The notes: generated by a model not told the origin, from the sequence alone. A DNA stretch of 64,000 nucleotides from Betaproteobacteria bacterium GR16-43 (GCA_001953215.1 CP019169.1:2728001-2792000); one strand, 5' to 3'. Shown: positions 26,533 through 36,232, counted from the stretch's first letter. A program made the numbers and translations.

Positions 26533-28470
26533 TCACTGGTATGGCGCGCCGTTGAGGATCCAGTTGAGGAACGTGTCGTAGTTGCGCCGCGTGGCTTCGC
26601 CCGGAGCCTTGGAGGTGTCGAATCCGACGAGCAAGCCGCCGCCGTGATGATTGCCGGAGGGCTTGCGCAGGATCGGGCTCGCCGCGACCTCGGTGAAATT
26701 GATGCGGCTGCGCACCTCCGTGTAGAACCAGAGCTCGTCCGTGGCGTCCTGCACTCCGTCGCCGTTGCGGTCGTAGTTCGTGTAGAAGAGCGGCGGCCGC
26801 GGCAGTTCGCCGGTGGCGCTGTGGCAGTTGGTGCAGCCCGCGGTCTGCAGGACGTTCTTGATGTCGGCGAACTTGATCGCGCCGGGCGCGATGGCGAGGT
26901 CGGACTTCACGACGAGCGTCTGCTGCACCGGGGCGCTGGTGGCGCCGTTGCCCGTCACGACGAGCTGGACGACATACGTGCCCACCGAGGACGCGAAGAA
27001 CGTAGGGGTGGCGGTCGTCGCATTCGTGAGGGTGGCGCCGGTGCCCGAGACCAGCGACCACTGGTACGTGCTGGCGAACAGGCTGTCCGATCCGTAGAGC
27101 GTGGAGTTGCCGGGAGCGAGCACGCGGTCGGGACCGGTGACGGCGATCGGGCGGCCGGGCAGCAGCGCGGCGCCTGCGCTGTCGCGAGCGGTGTGGCCCT
27201 GCGCCGCCAGGAACGTGGCGACCGAGTTGGGACCCGTGCCGGCGTAGAACGCGGTGTAGACGATCTTCGCGAGGGGCATGTTGCCGCGCTCCTGCACGTG
27301 GATCTTGATCCGGTCGTTGTAGGCGCGGAATTTTTCGTACGTGTGGAAGTCGATGTCCGAGTTGCCACGCGTGCCGCGCATGATGTGGCAGGTGCGGCAG
27401 GAGGGACGGATCACGTTCTCGTAGAGCGTGGATTGCCCGGCCGACTGCCAGCCTTCGGGCACGTAGTCGTCCACGAAGGTCGCGTTGGGCAAGCCGTCGC
27501 CGCCGTAGTACGCCTTGATCAGCGCCGCGGCCGTGCCTTGCCATTCGCTCGGGTTCGCGGGGCGGCGGCACTGGTCCTCGGGCGCCGTCGAGGTTCCGGC
27601 CAGCGGATAGCTGCAGAGGATCCAGCGGTTGATGGTCTTGATCGCCGCTTCCTGCTCCGCGCGCGTGAAGCCGGGGGTGGTGTTGAAGCCGAAGGCATCC
27701 ACCTCGAACGGGTGCATGTGGCCTTCGACGTCGCCGCGGGACTTCGACTCGGAGAACTGGACCAGGTTGAAGAGCGGATTGCCGTTGGCGGCCGGCGGCG
27801 TGAGCGCGTCGCCGCGTCCGCCGTGGCACGTGATGCAGGGGCCGGGCATCGCCTTCGTGCCGCGTCCGTCGAGGTCGACCTGGGTCGCGCGATTGCCGGT
27901 GGTGGAGCTGAAGTTGTACCACTTCGCATACGGCGCGCCGCCATTCGGGCCGGGACTGAACTCGATCGCGTTGACGCCGATGAAGTGGCCGGCATCGCGG
28001 GCGATGGCGGCCTCGAGGTTCAGGTTCGAGTACGTGTAGTCGGCGCCGAGGCGCACGAGGTAGTTCTCGACGTAGAAGGCGAGGGTGCCGTCGGGATTGC
28101 GCCGCGCGTTCATGCGGCGGCCGTAGCCCAGGTCGCGCTGGTCGCCGAAGACGACCGTGATCTCCTGGCCGGTGCCGGTCTCGAAGCCGTTCTTCGCCTT
28201 CCACTTGGCGAGCGTGTCGCGTTCGTTGTTCGGGTCGTTGGCACGGTAGTACGCGGCGGCGTAGGCGTCGGTCGTGGTCTGGACCGTCCCGTCCGCCTGC
28301 TTCTGCGGGTTCGGGAACATCAGGAACTTGTCCGGTCCGACGACCGGTTCGACCGGGGGCGTCGGGATGCTGGTACGCGTGTCGCCGGGGCTGCCGCCGC
28401 CGCCGCAGGAGGCGACGAGCACCGCGGCCAGGAGGGCCGCGGCGTGGGCAGGGAGCTGTCTTGCGGTCAT
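26533..28470 (-). CDS. Tri-heme c-type cytochrome lipoprotein with PKD-like domain
   Basis: 645 residues with a lipobox (AAVLVASCGGGG). There are three CxxCH heme sites: CITCH at about 212, CRTCH at about 358 and CTNCH at about 545. A PKD-like beta domain (about 440-520; GPDRVLAPGNSTLYGSDS, WSLVSGTGATL) lies between the second and third. No known enzyme signature was recognised. It begins 11 bases after the stop of the giant autotransporter gene, so the two are one operon. An outer-membrane or surface electron carrier is likely. Confidence 0.8.
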   Translation of the reverse strand: MTARQLPAHAAALLAAVLVASCGGGGSPGDTRTSIPTPPVEPVVGPDKFLMFPNPQKQADGTVQTTTDAYAAAYYRANDPNNERDTLAKWKAKNGFETGTGQEITVVFGDQRDLGYGRRMNARRNPDGTLAFYVENYLVRLGADYTYSNLNLEAAIARDAGHFIGVNAIEFSPGPNGGAPYAKWYNFSSTTGNRATQVDLDGRGTKAMPGPCITCHGGRGDALTPPAANGNPLFNLVQFSESKSRGDVEGHMHPFEVDAFGFNTTPGFTRAEQEAAIKTINRWILCSYPLAGTSTAPEDQCRRPANPSEWQGTAAALIKAYYGGDGLPNATFVDDYVPEGWQSAGQSTLYENVIRPSCRTCHIMRGTRGNSDIDFHTYEKFRAYNDRIKIHVQERGNMPLAKIVYTAFYAGTGPNSVATFLAAQGHTARDSAGAALLPGRPIAVTGPDRVLAPGNSTLYGSDSLFASTYQWSLVSGTGATLTNATTATPTFFASSVGTYVVQLVVTGNGATSAPVQQTLVVKSDLAIAPGAIKFADIKNVLQTAGCTNCHSATGELPRPPLFYTNYDRNGDGVQDATDELWFYTEVRSRINFTEVAASPILRKPSGNHHGGGLLVGFDTSKAPGEATRRNYDTFLNWILNGAPYQ

Positions 28471-28481
28471 GCTCGGATCCT

Positions 28482-31400
28482 CTAGAAGCGCAGGAGGTAC
28501 ACGATGGAATACTGGTTGTCGATGTAGCGCAGCGGCCCGCTGTACTCGAAGGACGGCTTGTGCGTCGGGTCGGTCTGCACGCGGCGATACGAGAAGTCGA
28601 TCGAATCGCGCGGGCCCAGCGGACGGTTGAAGCCCACGGTGCCCAGGGCGGTGCGCGCCTCGAGGCGGTACGTGAAGAGGTCGTTGTTGAACGCGTCGTC
28701 GGCCACGAACACATCCGCGATGGCCAGGTTCACGAGGCCCGCGGTGCCCGAGGCGAACGTGTCGCCCTTGCGGAACTCGCCCGCCGCGTAGATCAGGCCG
28801 TGGCGGCCGAGCGAGTAGTCGACGTTCGCCTTCGCGCTCCAGTCGCGCAGCTGGAAGACCTCGCTCTTGCCGTCGCGGCGATTGGCGCCGATTTCGCCGA
28901 AGAGGTCGATCTTGTCGGTGACCGACTGGCGCGCGTTCACGCCCAGGAAGTAGCGCCCGCCGCTGCGCAGGTTCGACTCGTACTGGTCGTAGATCGCGCT
29001 GCCCTTCACGGCGAAGGTGATGGCGTTGAAGGCGCCCGACGTGCGGTACTGCACCTCGCCCGACATGCCGCCGGAGAAGCGGCCCAGGCCCGAGTAGAGC
29101 CGGAACTTCTCGGCCGTCACGAGCGGCGTGGCCACGAGGCGGTAGTTCGTGCCCAGCGGAATCACCCACTCCTGGCCCACGCCCATGCTGAACAGGCTGT
29201 CGGAGCGCTTCTCGCTGTCGAGGCGGCCACGGCTCACGTTGTCGTCGTACGTGAAGCCGAAGTCGATGGAGATCGGCTTCGCGAGCGCCTCGGAGGTGAA
29301 CCGGAACGCCGACGGACCCTTGAAGTCGAGGTCCTGCGACACGAACAGGCGCACCGCCTGCACGTTGTTCGTGCCGGAGCTGCGCTCGCCCGTGTAGTCG
29401 AAGCCGAGCTTGAGGCCGCGGCCGAGGATGAAGTCCGCGCCGACGCCGAGCAGCAGCGCGTTGCGGCTCACGCCGGTCGAGGTCACCGTGTATTCGGGGC
29501 CGGAGAAGAGATCCGCATACGAAAGCTTCGTGCTGCGGTCGTCCTGGAACTCGCGGCGGTATTCGACGCGCGCCCTCGGGATCACGCGGCCGAAGTCCGC
29601 CTCGTGCTGGGCCTCCGCGCGCAGGCCGATGGCCATCTGCGAGCTGGTCTGCGTCTGGCCGGCGAAGGTGAGGTTGTACTGGCCGGCACCGCTTTCGCTC
29701 GCCTGCTTGAACTTGTCCGAGGAGAAGTCGTAGCGCAGGTAGGGCGAGACGAGCACGCCGTCCTGGCGCCACTCGTAGCCGCCGGCGATGGAGCCGAACA
29801 CCTGGTCGACCCGGCGCGTGCCGGTCGCGTAGAGATCCAGCGGCTCCACGAAGCGCGAGCTGTCGAGGTCGATCTTGCCGTAGCCGATGAGCGCGTCGAG
29901 GTAGGTCTTCGCGGTGGGCTGGTAGCTGCCGTAGACGGCCAGCGACGCGCCGCTCGACTTGGACGTGGTGCCCTGGTTGCCGATGCCGGAACGGTCGCGC
30001 GCGTAGCCGCCGCCGAAGCCGAGCACGAGTCGCTCGCCGAAGCGCTTGTCGACGCCGACGCTCACGCCATCGGTGCTGAAGCGCGAGCCGCTGCGTCCGC
30101 CGCCGGTGGCTTCGAGCTCGCCGAACTGCACGAGGCCGCTGGTCCAGACCGTCGTGCCGTCGCGGAACACGGAGGCGCCATTCACATCCATCGACTGCGA
30201 CGTGGCGAGGCTCACCAGCGAGGAGACGAGCGAGCCGGGAACCGCGCTCGCGCTTCTCGGAGGCGCCGCACCGAAGCTGGGCGACGAAGGCGCCATCGCG
30301 TTCGGTTTGGGGGTGGGCTCGGCCGGCGTGCCTGCCGGGGCGGCGCCATCGCCGGCCGGGTTCGTTTCGGGCGTCGGCGTGCGCACCGGCGCGGCGGGGA
30401 ACGCGGAATCCGGACCGCGATGCAGAGTCTCCATGCGGCGCTGGAAGTTGCTCACCTGGGCGCGGCTGAAGCGCGACGGCACCTGCGACTGCGCATTGAC
30501 GAGCCCGCGAACGTTCGGGTCGTCGCGCGGGTCGGGACGGCCGACGACGGTCACGTTGACCGTGGCGGGCGTCGACGCGCCGAGGTTGCCGAACGCGACG
30601 TACTGGAACGAGTCGGGTCCGAAGAAGTCCTTGCGCGGCGTGTAGGTGACCGTCGTTCCGTTCACTTCCACGGTGCCGTGCAACGCTTTCTTCGAGACGT
30701 TCACGCCGGTCACGCCCGAGCCCGTGGTGAAGGGTCGCAAGTCGAGCGTCTTGGACGTGTTGATGTCCACGATCATGGATGCGGTGCCCGCGAGCGGCTT
30801 GAGCGAACCCACCGTCACGTTGATCGTGGCGGGGGCCGAAGTCCCGGCCCCGTTGACCGCCGCGAACGCGAACGTGTCGGCGCCGAAGTAGCCGTTGGTC
30901 GGCGTGTAGGTGGCGATGTTCCCGGCAATCACGATCGTGCCGTGCGAGGGCTGCGTGGTGATCACGAAACTGGTCGCCACGCCGCTGATGTACGTCTGCA
31001 GGTTGACCGGCGTCGGCGTGTTGAACGCGACGCTGAGCGTGCCGTTTTGCACCGTGGCCTGCAGCGGGTTCACCGTGATGCTGACGGTCCCCGGTTGCGA
31101 CGTGCCGCCCGTGCCGGTGGCCGTGTAGGTGAAGCTGTCCGGCCCGAAGTAGCCGCCGTTGGGCGTGTAGGAGATCTCGTTGCCGCGCACGAGGATCGTG
31201 CCGTGCTGCGGCTGCGTCGCGATGTTGATCGACGAGTAGAGGCCGGCGATGCCCGACGCGAGGTCGATGATGGTGATGGTATTGAACGGGACCACGACGG
31301 TGCGATTCGGCGTGATCGGCGCGCTTGTGTACGACATCGTGACCGTGGCGATGTTCGAGACGCCGCCCGGGCCCGTGGCCTGGTAGGTGAACGTCACCGA

Positions 31401-33293
31401 GGCGCCGGAAGGCAGGCCGGGATCGGGCGTGTACGTGACGCGATTGCCGCTTGCCGTGGCCGACCCGAACGCCGGCTGGCCGACGACGGCGACCGCGTTC
31501 GAGAAGCCCGTGATCGACGCCGTGAGGTCGATCACGGTCGGCATCGACGACGACACCAGCGTGAGGATGGACTGCGCGACCGGCGGCGGCGGGGCTCCCA
31601 CGTTGATGGTGACGGTCGAGGGCGGCGCCGAAGTGCCGCCGGGACCGGCCGCGGTGTATTGGAACGTCGCGACGCCGATGAAGCCGTTGGCCGGCGTGAA
31701 CGTGACCTGGTTGCCCGCGACGCCCGTGATCGTGCCGTTGACCGGATTGAAGGCCGTGACCGGCGGCGTCTGCACGCCCGTGATCGACGCGGTGAGGTCG
31801 ACGACGACCGGCGTCTGGTAGGTGCCGGCGAAGATCGCGTTGCCCGTGGTGGGCGGCGGCGGCAGCACCGTGATGGTCACGGTGTTCGGCGTCGAGGTCC
31901 CGCCGGGACCGGTCGCGGTATAGGTGAAGGAGGCCGGGCCGAAGTAGCCCACGGTCGGCGTGAATGTAACGACGGTACCGGCAATGGACGTCGTGCCATT
32001 CGTCATGCCGGGCGTGGCCACCGGCGGCGTGAAGGTGCCGGCGATCTGCGGTCCGACGTCCACCAGGATCGGCGTGTTGAACGCGGTCGTGCCGCCGACG
32101 AAGTCGGTGCCGACCGGTGCGGCCGTCACGGTGAGCGTGATGGTCCCCGTGTTGGACGTGCCGCCGGGGCCCGGCTTCGTGTACGTGATGGTCGTCACGC
32201 CCGTGAACGCGCCGGGGGGTGTGTAGGTGATCGTGTTCACCGCGGAAACGGCCGTGCTGCCGGAGCCCGGGGCCGTCGGCTGCGAAGCGTTCACGTCGTA
32301 CGTGCCGGGGGCCGGGGCGGGATTGCGCAGGACCACGCCGCTGATGCGGGCCGGCGCCGTGAGGTTGATGATGGTCGGGCTGGCGGCCGGAACGGTCTGG
32401 GCGAAATCGACGACGACCGGCGCCGGCGGCAGGTTCACCGGGATGGTCGCGGTGGCGACGTTCGAGGAGTTCGGGGCGCACGGACCGTCGACCGAGTACT
32501 GCTGCGTGATGGTCGGTGCGTACGTGGTTGCGTTCGACGCGACGTTGAACGAGGTCGCGCCGACGGCGGCCGAGGTCCCGGTGGGGCTGGGCCCGCCGGA
32601 GAGGTTGATCGTGCCGATGGCGGCGGTGCCGGCCACGGGGTTGCTGCTGATCTCGGCGGCCACGCTGATCAACGTATTGCCGGTGCTGTAGGCGATGGCC
32701 GGATAGGTGTGGTTCGCGGCCACCATGTTCGGCTTGTTGACGCTCACGTTGATGGTGCGGTCGGCCGTTTGCACGCCGGCGGCGCCTTCGCGGCCCGCCA
32801 CCGTGATGGTGACGGGATTGCAGTTGGCGGCCGAATGCGTGTACGTGAACGATTCCGTACCGAGCAGGCCGGCGCCGATATTGGTCCCGGCGGCGCCGTT
32901 CGTGAGCACCAGGCGGTCGAGGAAGTTGCTGATGGCGATCTCGAGCTTGTTCACCGAGATCGCGTTGTTGATGGAGTGGTATTCGACGGTGCGGTTCTGG
33001 GAGAGCGCGCCGATGAATCCGAGGATTTCGTTGCCGATGTTGTCGAGCGACACGGAATCCGTCGGCGCGGCGGGCGACATCAAGGGAATCGCGATGGCGC
33101 GCCCGATGATCGCGGAGCCCGCACCCGCGGCGTTGACCCGTGGCGTGTTGAGCAGGAAGCCGGAGTTGTGGCAACCGTTGCATTGCGAGGCGAAATCGGC
33201 GAACGCCAACGGAGCGCCGGCCAGCATCGCCAGGAACAGCGTTGCTTGTGCGCCCATCGCCCGCCATGTGCGGTGCTGTCTTGTTATGGCCAT
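28482..33293 (-). CDS. Giant surface protein: CxxCH site, Ig-like repeats, autotransporter barrel and extra barrel
   Basis: 1603 residues. A signal peptide (cleavage near AFA-DFAS) is followed at once by CNGCH (Cys38, Cys41, His42), a c-type heme site. About seven Ig-like repeats of about 85 residues span roughly 260-920, each ending in GYFGPxSFTYTATGPGGTS-like strands and a TVTITV-like strand. A Pro-rich linker follows, then an autotransporter beta domain (about 1050-1320) and a further about 280 residues of barrel-like alternating strands ending YSIVYLLRF with a terminal Phe. It is presumably outer-membrane. Function unknown. Confidence 0.82.
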   Translation of the reverse strand: MAITRQHRTWRAMGAQATLFLAMLAGAPLAFADFASQCNGCHNSGFLLNTPRVNAAGAGSAIIGRAIAIPLMSPAAPTDSVSLDNIGNEILGFIGALSQNRTVEYHSINNAISVNKLEIAISNFLDRLVLTNGAAGTNIGAGLLGTESFTYTHSAANCNPVTITVAGREGAAGVQTADRTINVSVNKPNMVAANHTYPAIAYSTGNTLISVAAEISSNPVAGTAAIGTINLSGGPSPTGTSAAVGATSFNVASNATTYAPTITQQYSVDGPCAPNSSNVATATIPVNLPPAPVVVDFAQTVPAASPTIINLTAPARISGVVLRNPAPAPGTYDVNASQPTAPGSGSTAVSAVNTITYTPPGAFTGVTTITYTKPGPGGTSNTGTITLTVTAAPVGTDFVGGTTAFNTPILVDVGPQIAGTFTPPVATPGMTNGTTSIAGTVVTFTPTVGYFGPASFTYTATGPGGTSTPNTVTITVLPPPPTTGNAIFAGTYQTPVVVDLTASITGVQTPPVTAFNPVNGTITGVAGNQVTFTPANGFIGVATFQYTAAGPGGTSAPPSTVTINVGAPPPPVAQSILTLVSSSMPTVIDLTASITGFSNAVAVVGQPAFGSATASGNRVTYTPDPGLPSGASVTFTYQATGPGGVSNIATVTMSYTSAPITPNRTVVVPFNTITIIDLASGIAGLYSSINIATQPQHGTILVRGNEISYTPNGGYFGPDSFTYTATGTGGTSQPGTVSITVNPLQATVQNGTLSVAFNTPTPVNLQTYISGVATSFVITTQPSHGTIVIAGNIATYTPTNGYFGADTFAFAAVNGAGTSAPATINVTVGSLKPLAGTASMIVDINTSKTLDLRPFTTGSGVTGVNVSKKALHGTVEVNGTTVTYTPRKDFFGPDSFQYVAFGNLGASTPATVNVTVVGRPDPRDDPNVRGLVNAQSQVPSRFSRAQVSNFQRRMETLHRGPDSAFPAAPVRTPTPETNPAGDGAAPAGTPAEPTPKPNAMAPSSPSFGAAPPRSASAVPGSLVSSLVSLATSQSMDVNGASVFRDGTTVWTSGLVQFGELEATGGGRSGSRFSTDGVSVGVDKRFGERLVLGFGGGYARDRSGIGNQGTTSKSSGASLAVYGSYQPTAKTYLDALIGYGKIDLDSSRFVEPLDLYATGTRRVDQVFGSIAGGYEWRQDGVLVSPYLRYDFSSDKFKQASESGAGQYNLTFAGQTQTSSQMAIGLRAEAQHEADFGRVIPRARVEYRREFQDDRSTKLSYADLFSGPEYTVTSTGVSRNALLLGVGADFILGRGLKLGFDYTGERSSGTNNVQAVRLFVSQDLDFKGPSAFRFTSEALAKPISIDFGFTYDDNVSRGRLDSEKRSDSLFSMGVGQEWVIPLGTNYRLVATPLVTAEKFRLYSGLGRFSGGMSGEVQYRTSGAFNAITFAVKGSAIYDQYESNLRSGGRYFLGVNARQSVTDKIDLFGEIGANRRDGKSEVFQLRDWSAKANVDYSLGRHGLIYAAGEFRKGDTFASGTAGLVNLAIADVFVADDAFNNDLFTYRLEARTALGTVGFNRPLGPRDSIDFSYRRVQTDPTHKPSFEYSGPLRYIDNQYSIVYLLRF

Positions 33294-33300
33294 GCCCAGC

Positions 33301-33320
33301 GCCCTCCCGAGGGCTTTTTA
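33301..33320. promoter_or_regulatory. Hairpin in the leader of the giant autotransporter gene
   Basis: GCCCTC-CC-GAGGGC followed by TTTTTA on the plus strand. On the minus strand it lies 7 bases before the autotransporter ATG and contains the GGGAGGG ribosome site, so folding could hide the site. Read on the plus strand it looks like a short intrinsic terminator, though no plus-strand gene leads into it. Confidence 0.5.
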
Positions 33321-33377
33321 TTCGATATGAAACAACCTTTTACAGCACCACAATCCCGGTTACAAGGTGAAAAGTCA

Positions 33378-33830
33378 CTATTTCCGGGGCAAGATCAGGC
33401 AGGTCGTGGACCCGTGCGCGAGGAGCTTTCCGTCGGCATCCGTGAGCCGGGCCTCCGAGGTGGCGACCCGGCGACCCGCGTGGATCACGTTTCCCTCGGC
33501 CCGCACGGCCATCCCGGCCGTGATCGGGCGCACGTAGTTCACCTTGATCTCGAGCGTCGTGAAGTTCGAGTCCGCGTCGAGCGAGGAGAGGATCGAGAGC
33601 GCCAGGGCGCTGTCGAGGATGCTCGCCGCGTAGCCGCCATGCACGGTGCCGATGAGGTTCAGGACGTTCTCGCCGGGCGTGCCGGTGAAGACGATGCGCC
33701 CCTTCGAGACTTCGGCCATGCGGAAGCCCATGTGGTCGCCGATCGGGACGTTGGCGTATTTCCCCGCCACCACTTGCTGGAGGTATTCCAGCCCCGAACC
33801 GCTGCGGTCCAGCGCCGAAACCAGGCTCAA
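33378..33830 (-). CDS. PaaI-type hotdog thioesterase
   Basis: About 150 residues of hotdog fold: GTVHGGYAASILDSALALSI carries the HGG loop and acidic residue of PaaI/4HBT thioesterases. It hydrolyses acyl-CoA thioesters; the substrate is not evident. The start is taken as the TTG at 33830 overlapping the moeA stop as TTGA. Longer versions would run far into moeA. It is the last gene of the Mo-cofactor operon. Confidence 0.8.
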   Translation of the reverse strand: MSLVSALDRSGSGLEYLQQVVAGKYANVPIGDHMGFRMAEVSKGRIVFTGTPGENVLNLIGTVHGGYAASILDSALALSILSSLDADSNFTTLEIKVNYVRPITAGMAVRAEGNVIHAGRRVATSEARLTDADGKLLAHGSTTCLILPRK

Positions 33831-35095
33831 ACCACGCCCTCCAGCAGTTGCACCTCGACCGTCGTGCCGGCTTCCACGTTGCCGACCGCGTCGCCCAGGA
33901 TGATGAAACAGTTCGCATCGCTCATCGATTTCAGGATTCCGGAGCCCTGTTCTCCCGTGGGCCGGACGGTCCAAAGGCCGTCCGTGCCGCGCGAAAGGAT
34001 GCCCCGCTGGAATTCAGTACGTCCGGGAGCCTTTTTCAGTTTCACCGTGCAGGTGGCCCGGAAGGTCGGCACCGGCTCGACCGGGTTGGCGCCCATGAGG
34101 ACCAGCAGGGCGTCGCGGACGAACTGGTAGAAGGTGGCCATCACCGACACCGGATTGCCCGGCAGGCCGAAGAAGTGCGCGTCGCCGATCTTGCCGTAGG
34201 CGAGCGGGCGCCCGGGCTTCATCGCGATCTTCCAGAACACGACCTCGCCCAGCTTGGCCAGCATCGGCTTCACGAAGTCGGCTTCGCCCACCGAGACGCC
34301 GCCGCTGGTGATGACGACATCCGCGCTCGCCGCGGCTTCGCGGAACGCGCGCTCGATCGCGGGCGGGTCGTCGGGGATGACGCCCAGGTCGAGCACGTCG
34401 CAGCCGAGGCGCTTCAACATCCCGTGGAGCGTGTAGCGGTTCGAGTCGTAGATCTCGCCCGCGCCGAGCGGGGTGCCGATGCCCTTCAATTCGTCGCCGG
34501 TCGAGAAGAAGGCGACGCGCAGCGTGCGGTACACCCGGACTTCACCGATGCCGAGCGAGGCGATGAGGCCCAGCTCCGCGGGGCGGATGCGCCGTCCGCG
34601 CGTGAGCGCGACCGAACCCTTCGCGAGATCCTCGCCCGCTTCGCGCACGTTCTGGCCGGTCTTCTGGCCGGGCGCGAACGCGATGCGCTTGCCGTCGACG
34701 CGCGAGCGCTCCTGCATCACGACCGTGTCGCTGCCTTCGGGCACGACGCCGCCCGTCATGATGCGCACGCACTCGCCCGCGCCCACGGATCCGCCGAAGG
34801 GACGTCCCGCGAACGAAGCGCCGATTTCGGTGAGCGTGGTTTCGCCCTCGGCCGCGAGGTCCGCTCCGCGCAGCGCCCAACCGTCCATGGCCGAGTTGCG
34901 ATGCGACGGGACGTCGAGCGGAGTGACGATGTCTTCGGCGAGCACGCGCCCGAGCGCATCGCGGATCGGCAGTCGAACGGTGGCCTGCACCGGCTCGAGG
35001 AACTGGAAGATGAACGCGCGTGCCTTGGCGACCGGCATCGAGTTCGGGTCGTAGTCGTCGGCGCAGGAGGCCTGGGCGATGGTGAGGGGGGGCAT
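33827..35095 (-). CDS. moeA: Molybdopterin molybdenumtransferase
   Basis: Inserts molybdate into adenylated molybdopterin. The 422 residues show SHRNSAMDGWALRG, GGVVPEGSDTVVMQE, TGDEL, ITSGGVSVGEADFV and GLPGNPVSVM, the standard MoeA motifs. The ATG at 35095 follows the 2H phosphoesterase stop by one base. With mobA, moaA and fdhD in the same operon, it supplies bis-MGD cofactor for the formate dehydrogenase encoded divergently. Confidence 0.95.
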   Translation of the reverse strand: MPPLTIAQASCADDYDPNSMPVAKARAFIFQFLEPVQATVRLPIRDALGRVLAEDIVTPLDVPSHRNSAMDGWALRGADLAAEGETTLTEIGASFAGRPFGGSVGAGECVRIMTGGVVPEGSDTVVMQERSRVDGKRIAFAPGQKTGQNVREAGEDLAKGSVALTRGRRIRPAELGLIASLGIGEVRVYRTLRVAFFSTGDELKGIGTPLGAGEIYDSNRYTLHGMLKRLGCDVLDLGVIPDDPPAIERAFREAAASADVVITSGGVSVGEADFVKPMLAKLGEVVFWKIAMKPGRPLAYGKIGDAHFFGLPGNPVSVMATFYQFVRDALLVLMGANPVEPVPTFRATCTVKLKKAPGRTEFQRGILSRGTDGLWTVRPTGEQGSGILKSMSDANCFIILGDAVGNVEAGTTVEVQLLEGVV

Positions 35096-35096
35096 G

Positions 35097-35648
35097 TCAG
35101 CGGGAATCCAGCGGCAAGTCCTTGAGACGTTCGATTTTACCGTCGGCACGCAGCGAGAGCAGCGTGAGTTCGCGAAGGACGGTGCTGAATTCGCCGTCGA
35201 ACGTCGCCGTGGCCTGTGCCAGCGCCGCCTCGTAGCGCCCGGGCTCGGGCTGGCGCGCGAGGGTGATGTGGGGTTCGTAAGGCAGGTCCTGGCGAAGGTG
35301 CATGCGCAGGGATCTCGCATAGAGCTTGTCGTGGAGACGCGCGAGCGCCTCCGCCCCGCGCGTGGCCATCAGCAGCACGAATTCGTTGGCGAGGCCGCGC
35401 ACGGGGCGGAACGCGACCGGGATCGGCGGCCAGCCGGCCGCGACCTTGCGCACGTGCGTCTCGACCTGCAGGGCGCTCAACGCCGTGGGGAACGGGAAGA
35501 CCAGCGTGAGGTGCGCCGCAACCCGGGGCGCGAGCGGGTCATGGCGTTCGCGGAAGGCCTCGATGCGGTCCACGCCGTCGAAGTCCGGGAACCACGCGAC
35601 GGCGAAGCGCGGCAGCGGCGGGCGCGGCAGGCGCAGGGCGCGGGCCAT
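35097..35648 (-). CDS. 2H phosphoesterase (2'-5' RNA ligase family)
   Basis: 183 residues with both catalytic HxTL motifs, AAHLTLVFPF and EPHITLARQ, spaced as in the 2H phosphoesterase superfamily. These enzymes act on 2'-5' or cyclic phosphodiesters in RNA or small nucleotides. It is locked into the Mo-cofactor operon by overlaps with mobA and moeA; a role in cofactor handling is possible but unproven. Confidence 0.82.
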   Translation of the reverse strand: MARALRLPRPPLPRFAVAWFPDFDGVDRIEAFRERHDPLAPRVAAHLTLVFPFPTALSALQVETHVRKVAAGWPPIPVAFRPVRGLANEFVLLMATRGAEALARLHDKLYARSLRMHLRQDLPYEPHITLARQPEPGRYEAALAQATATFDGEFSTVLRELTLLSLRADGKIERLKDLPLDSR

Positions 35649-36232
35649 CAGGCCCGCGGCGGCTCGAGGCCGGCGAGTTCCTCGCGCGTGTTGATGTTGA
35701 GGAAGGCGTCGGCTTCGTCGTCGAACGCAACCTCGACGAACGCGTGGCTCGCGGTCCAGCGGTCGATCTTGCGTTGGCCCGAGGCGAGGAACGCGGCGAG
35801 CGAGGCATGCAGCGACCGGCGCATGAGGCAGAAGACCGGATGGACCTGCGTGCCGGTCTTCGCGATGGCGATATCGGCGCCGGCGCCTTCCAGCCCCTCG
35901 CGCAGGCGCCGGACGAGGTCGGACGGAAGGAAGGGCGAATCGCACGGCACGGTGACCACCAGCGCACCCGCGGCATGGGCGAGGCCGCGCTCGAAACCGG
36001 CGAGGGGGCCCGCGAAACCCGGGATCTCGTCGGCGATCACGCGGTAGCCGAAGCCCTCGTAGGCCTCCGGGTTCCGGTTGGCATTCACGAGGAGCTCGCC
36101 GACCTGGGGGGCGAACGCTTCGAGCACATGCGCCACCATCGGCTTGCCGCGAAACGGTTGCAGGCCCTTGTCGACGCCGCCCATGCGGCTGCCCTGTCCG
36201 CCGGCGAGCACGATGCCCGTGACGTCGATCAT
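35648..36232 (-). CDS. mobA: Molybdenum cofactor guanylyltransferase
   Basis: 194 residues with the nucleotidyltransferase loop LAGGQGSRMGGVDKGL, PGFAGPLAGF and VPCDSPFLP. It attaches GMP to Mo-molybdopterin, giving the bis-MGD form required by formate dehydrogenases. It overlaps fdhD by ATGA and the 2H phosphoesterase gene by three bases. Confidence 0.94.
   Translation of the reverse strand: MIDVTGIVLAGGQGSRMGGVDKGLQPFRGKPMVAHVLEAFAPQVGELLVNANRNPEAYEGFGYRVIADEIPGFAGPLAGFERGLAHAAGALVVTVPCDSPFLPSDLVRRLREGLEGAGADIAIAKTGTQVHPVFCLMRRSLHASLAAFLASGQRKIDRWTASHAFVEVAFDDEADAFLNINTREELAGLEPPRA

Noticed and set aside
28461-34130. A 1889-codon open frame on the plus strand
   Set aside because: It runs antisense to the giant autotransporter, thioesterase and moeA genes. 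Its Arg/Gly/His-rich sequence mirrors their codons and has no recognisable fold.
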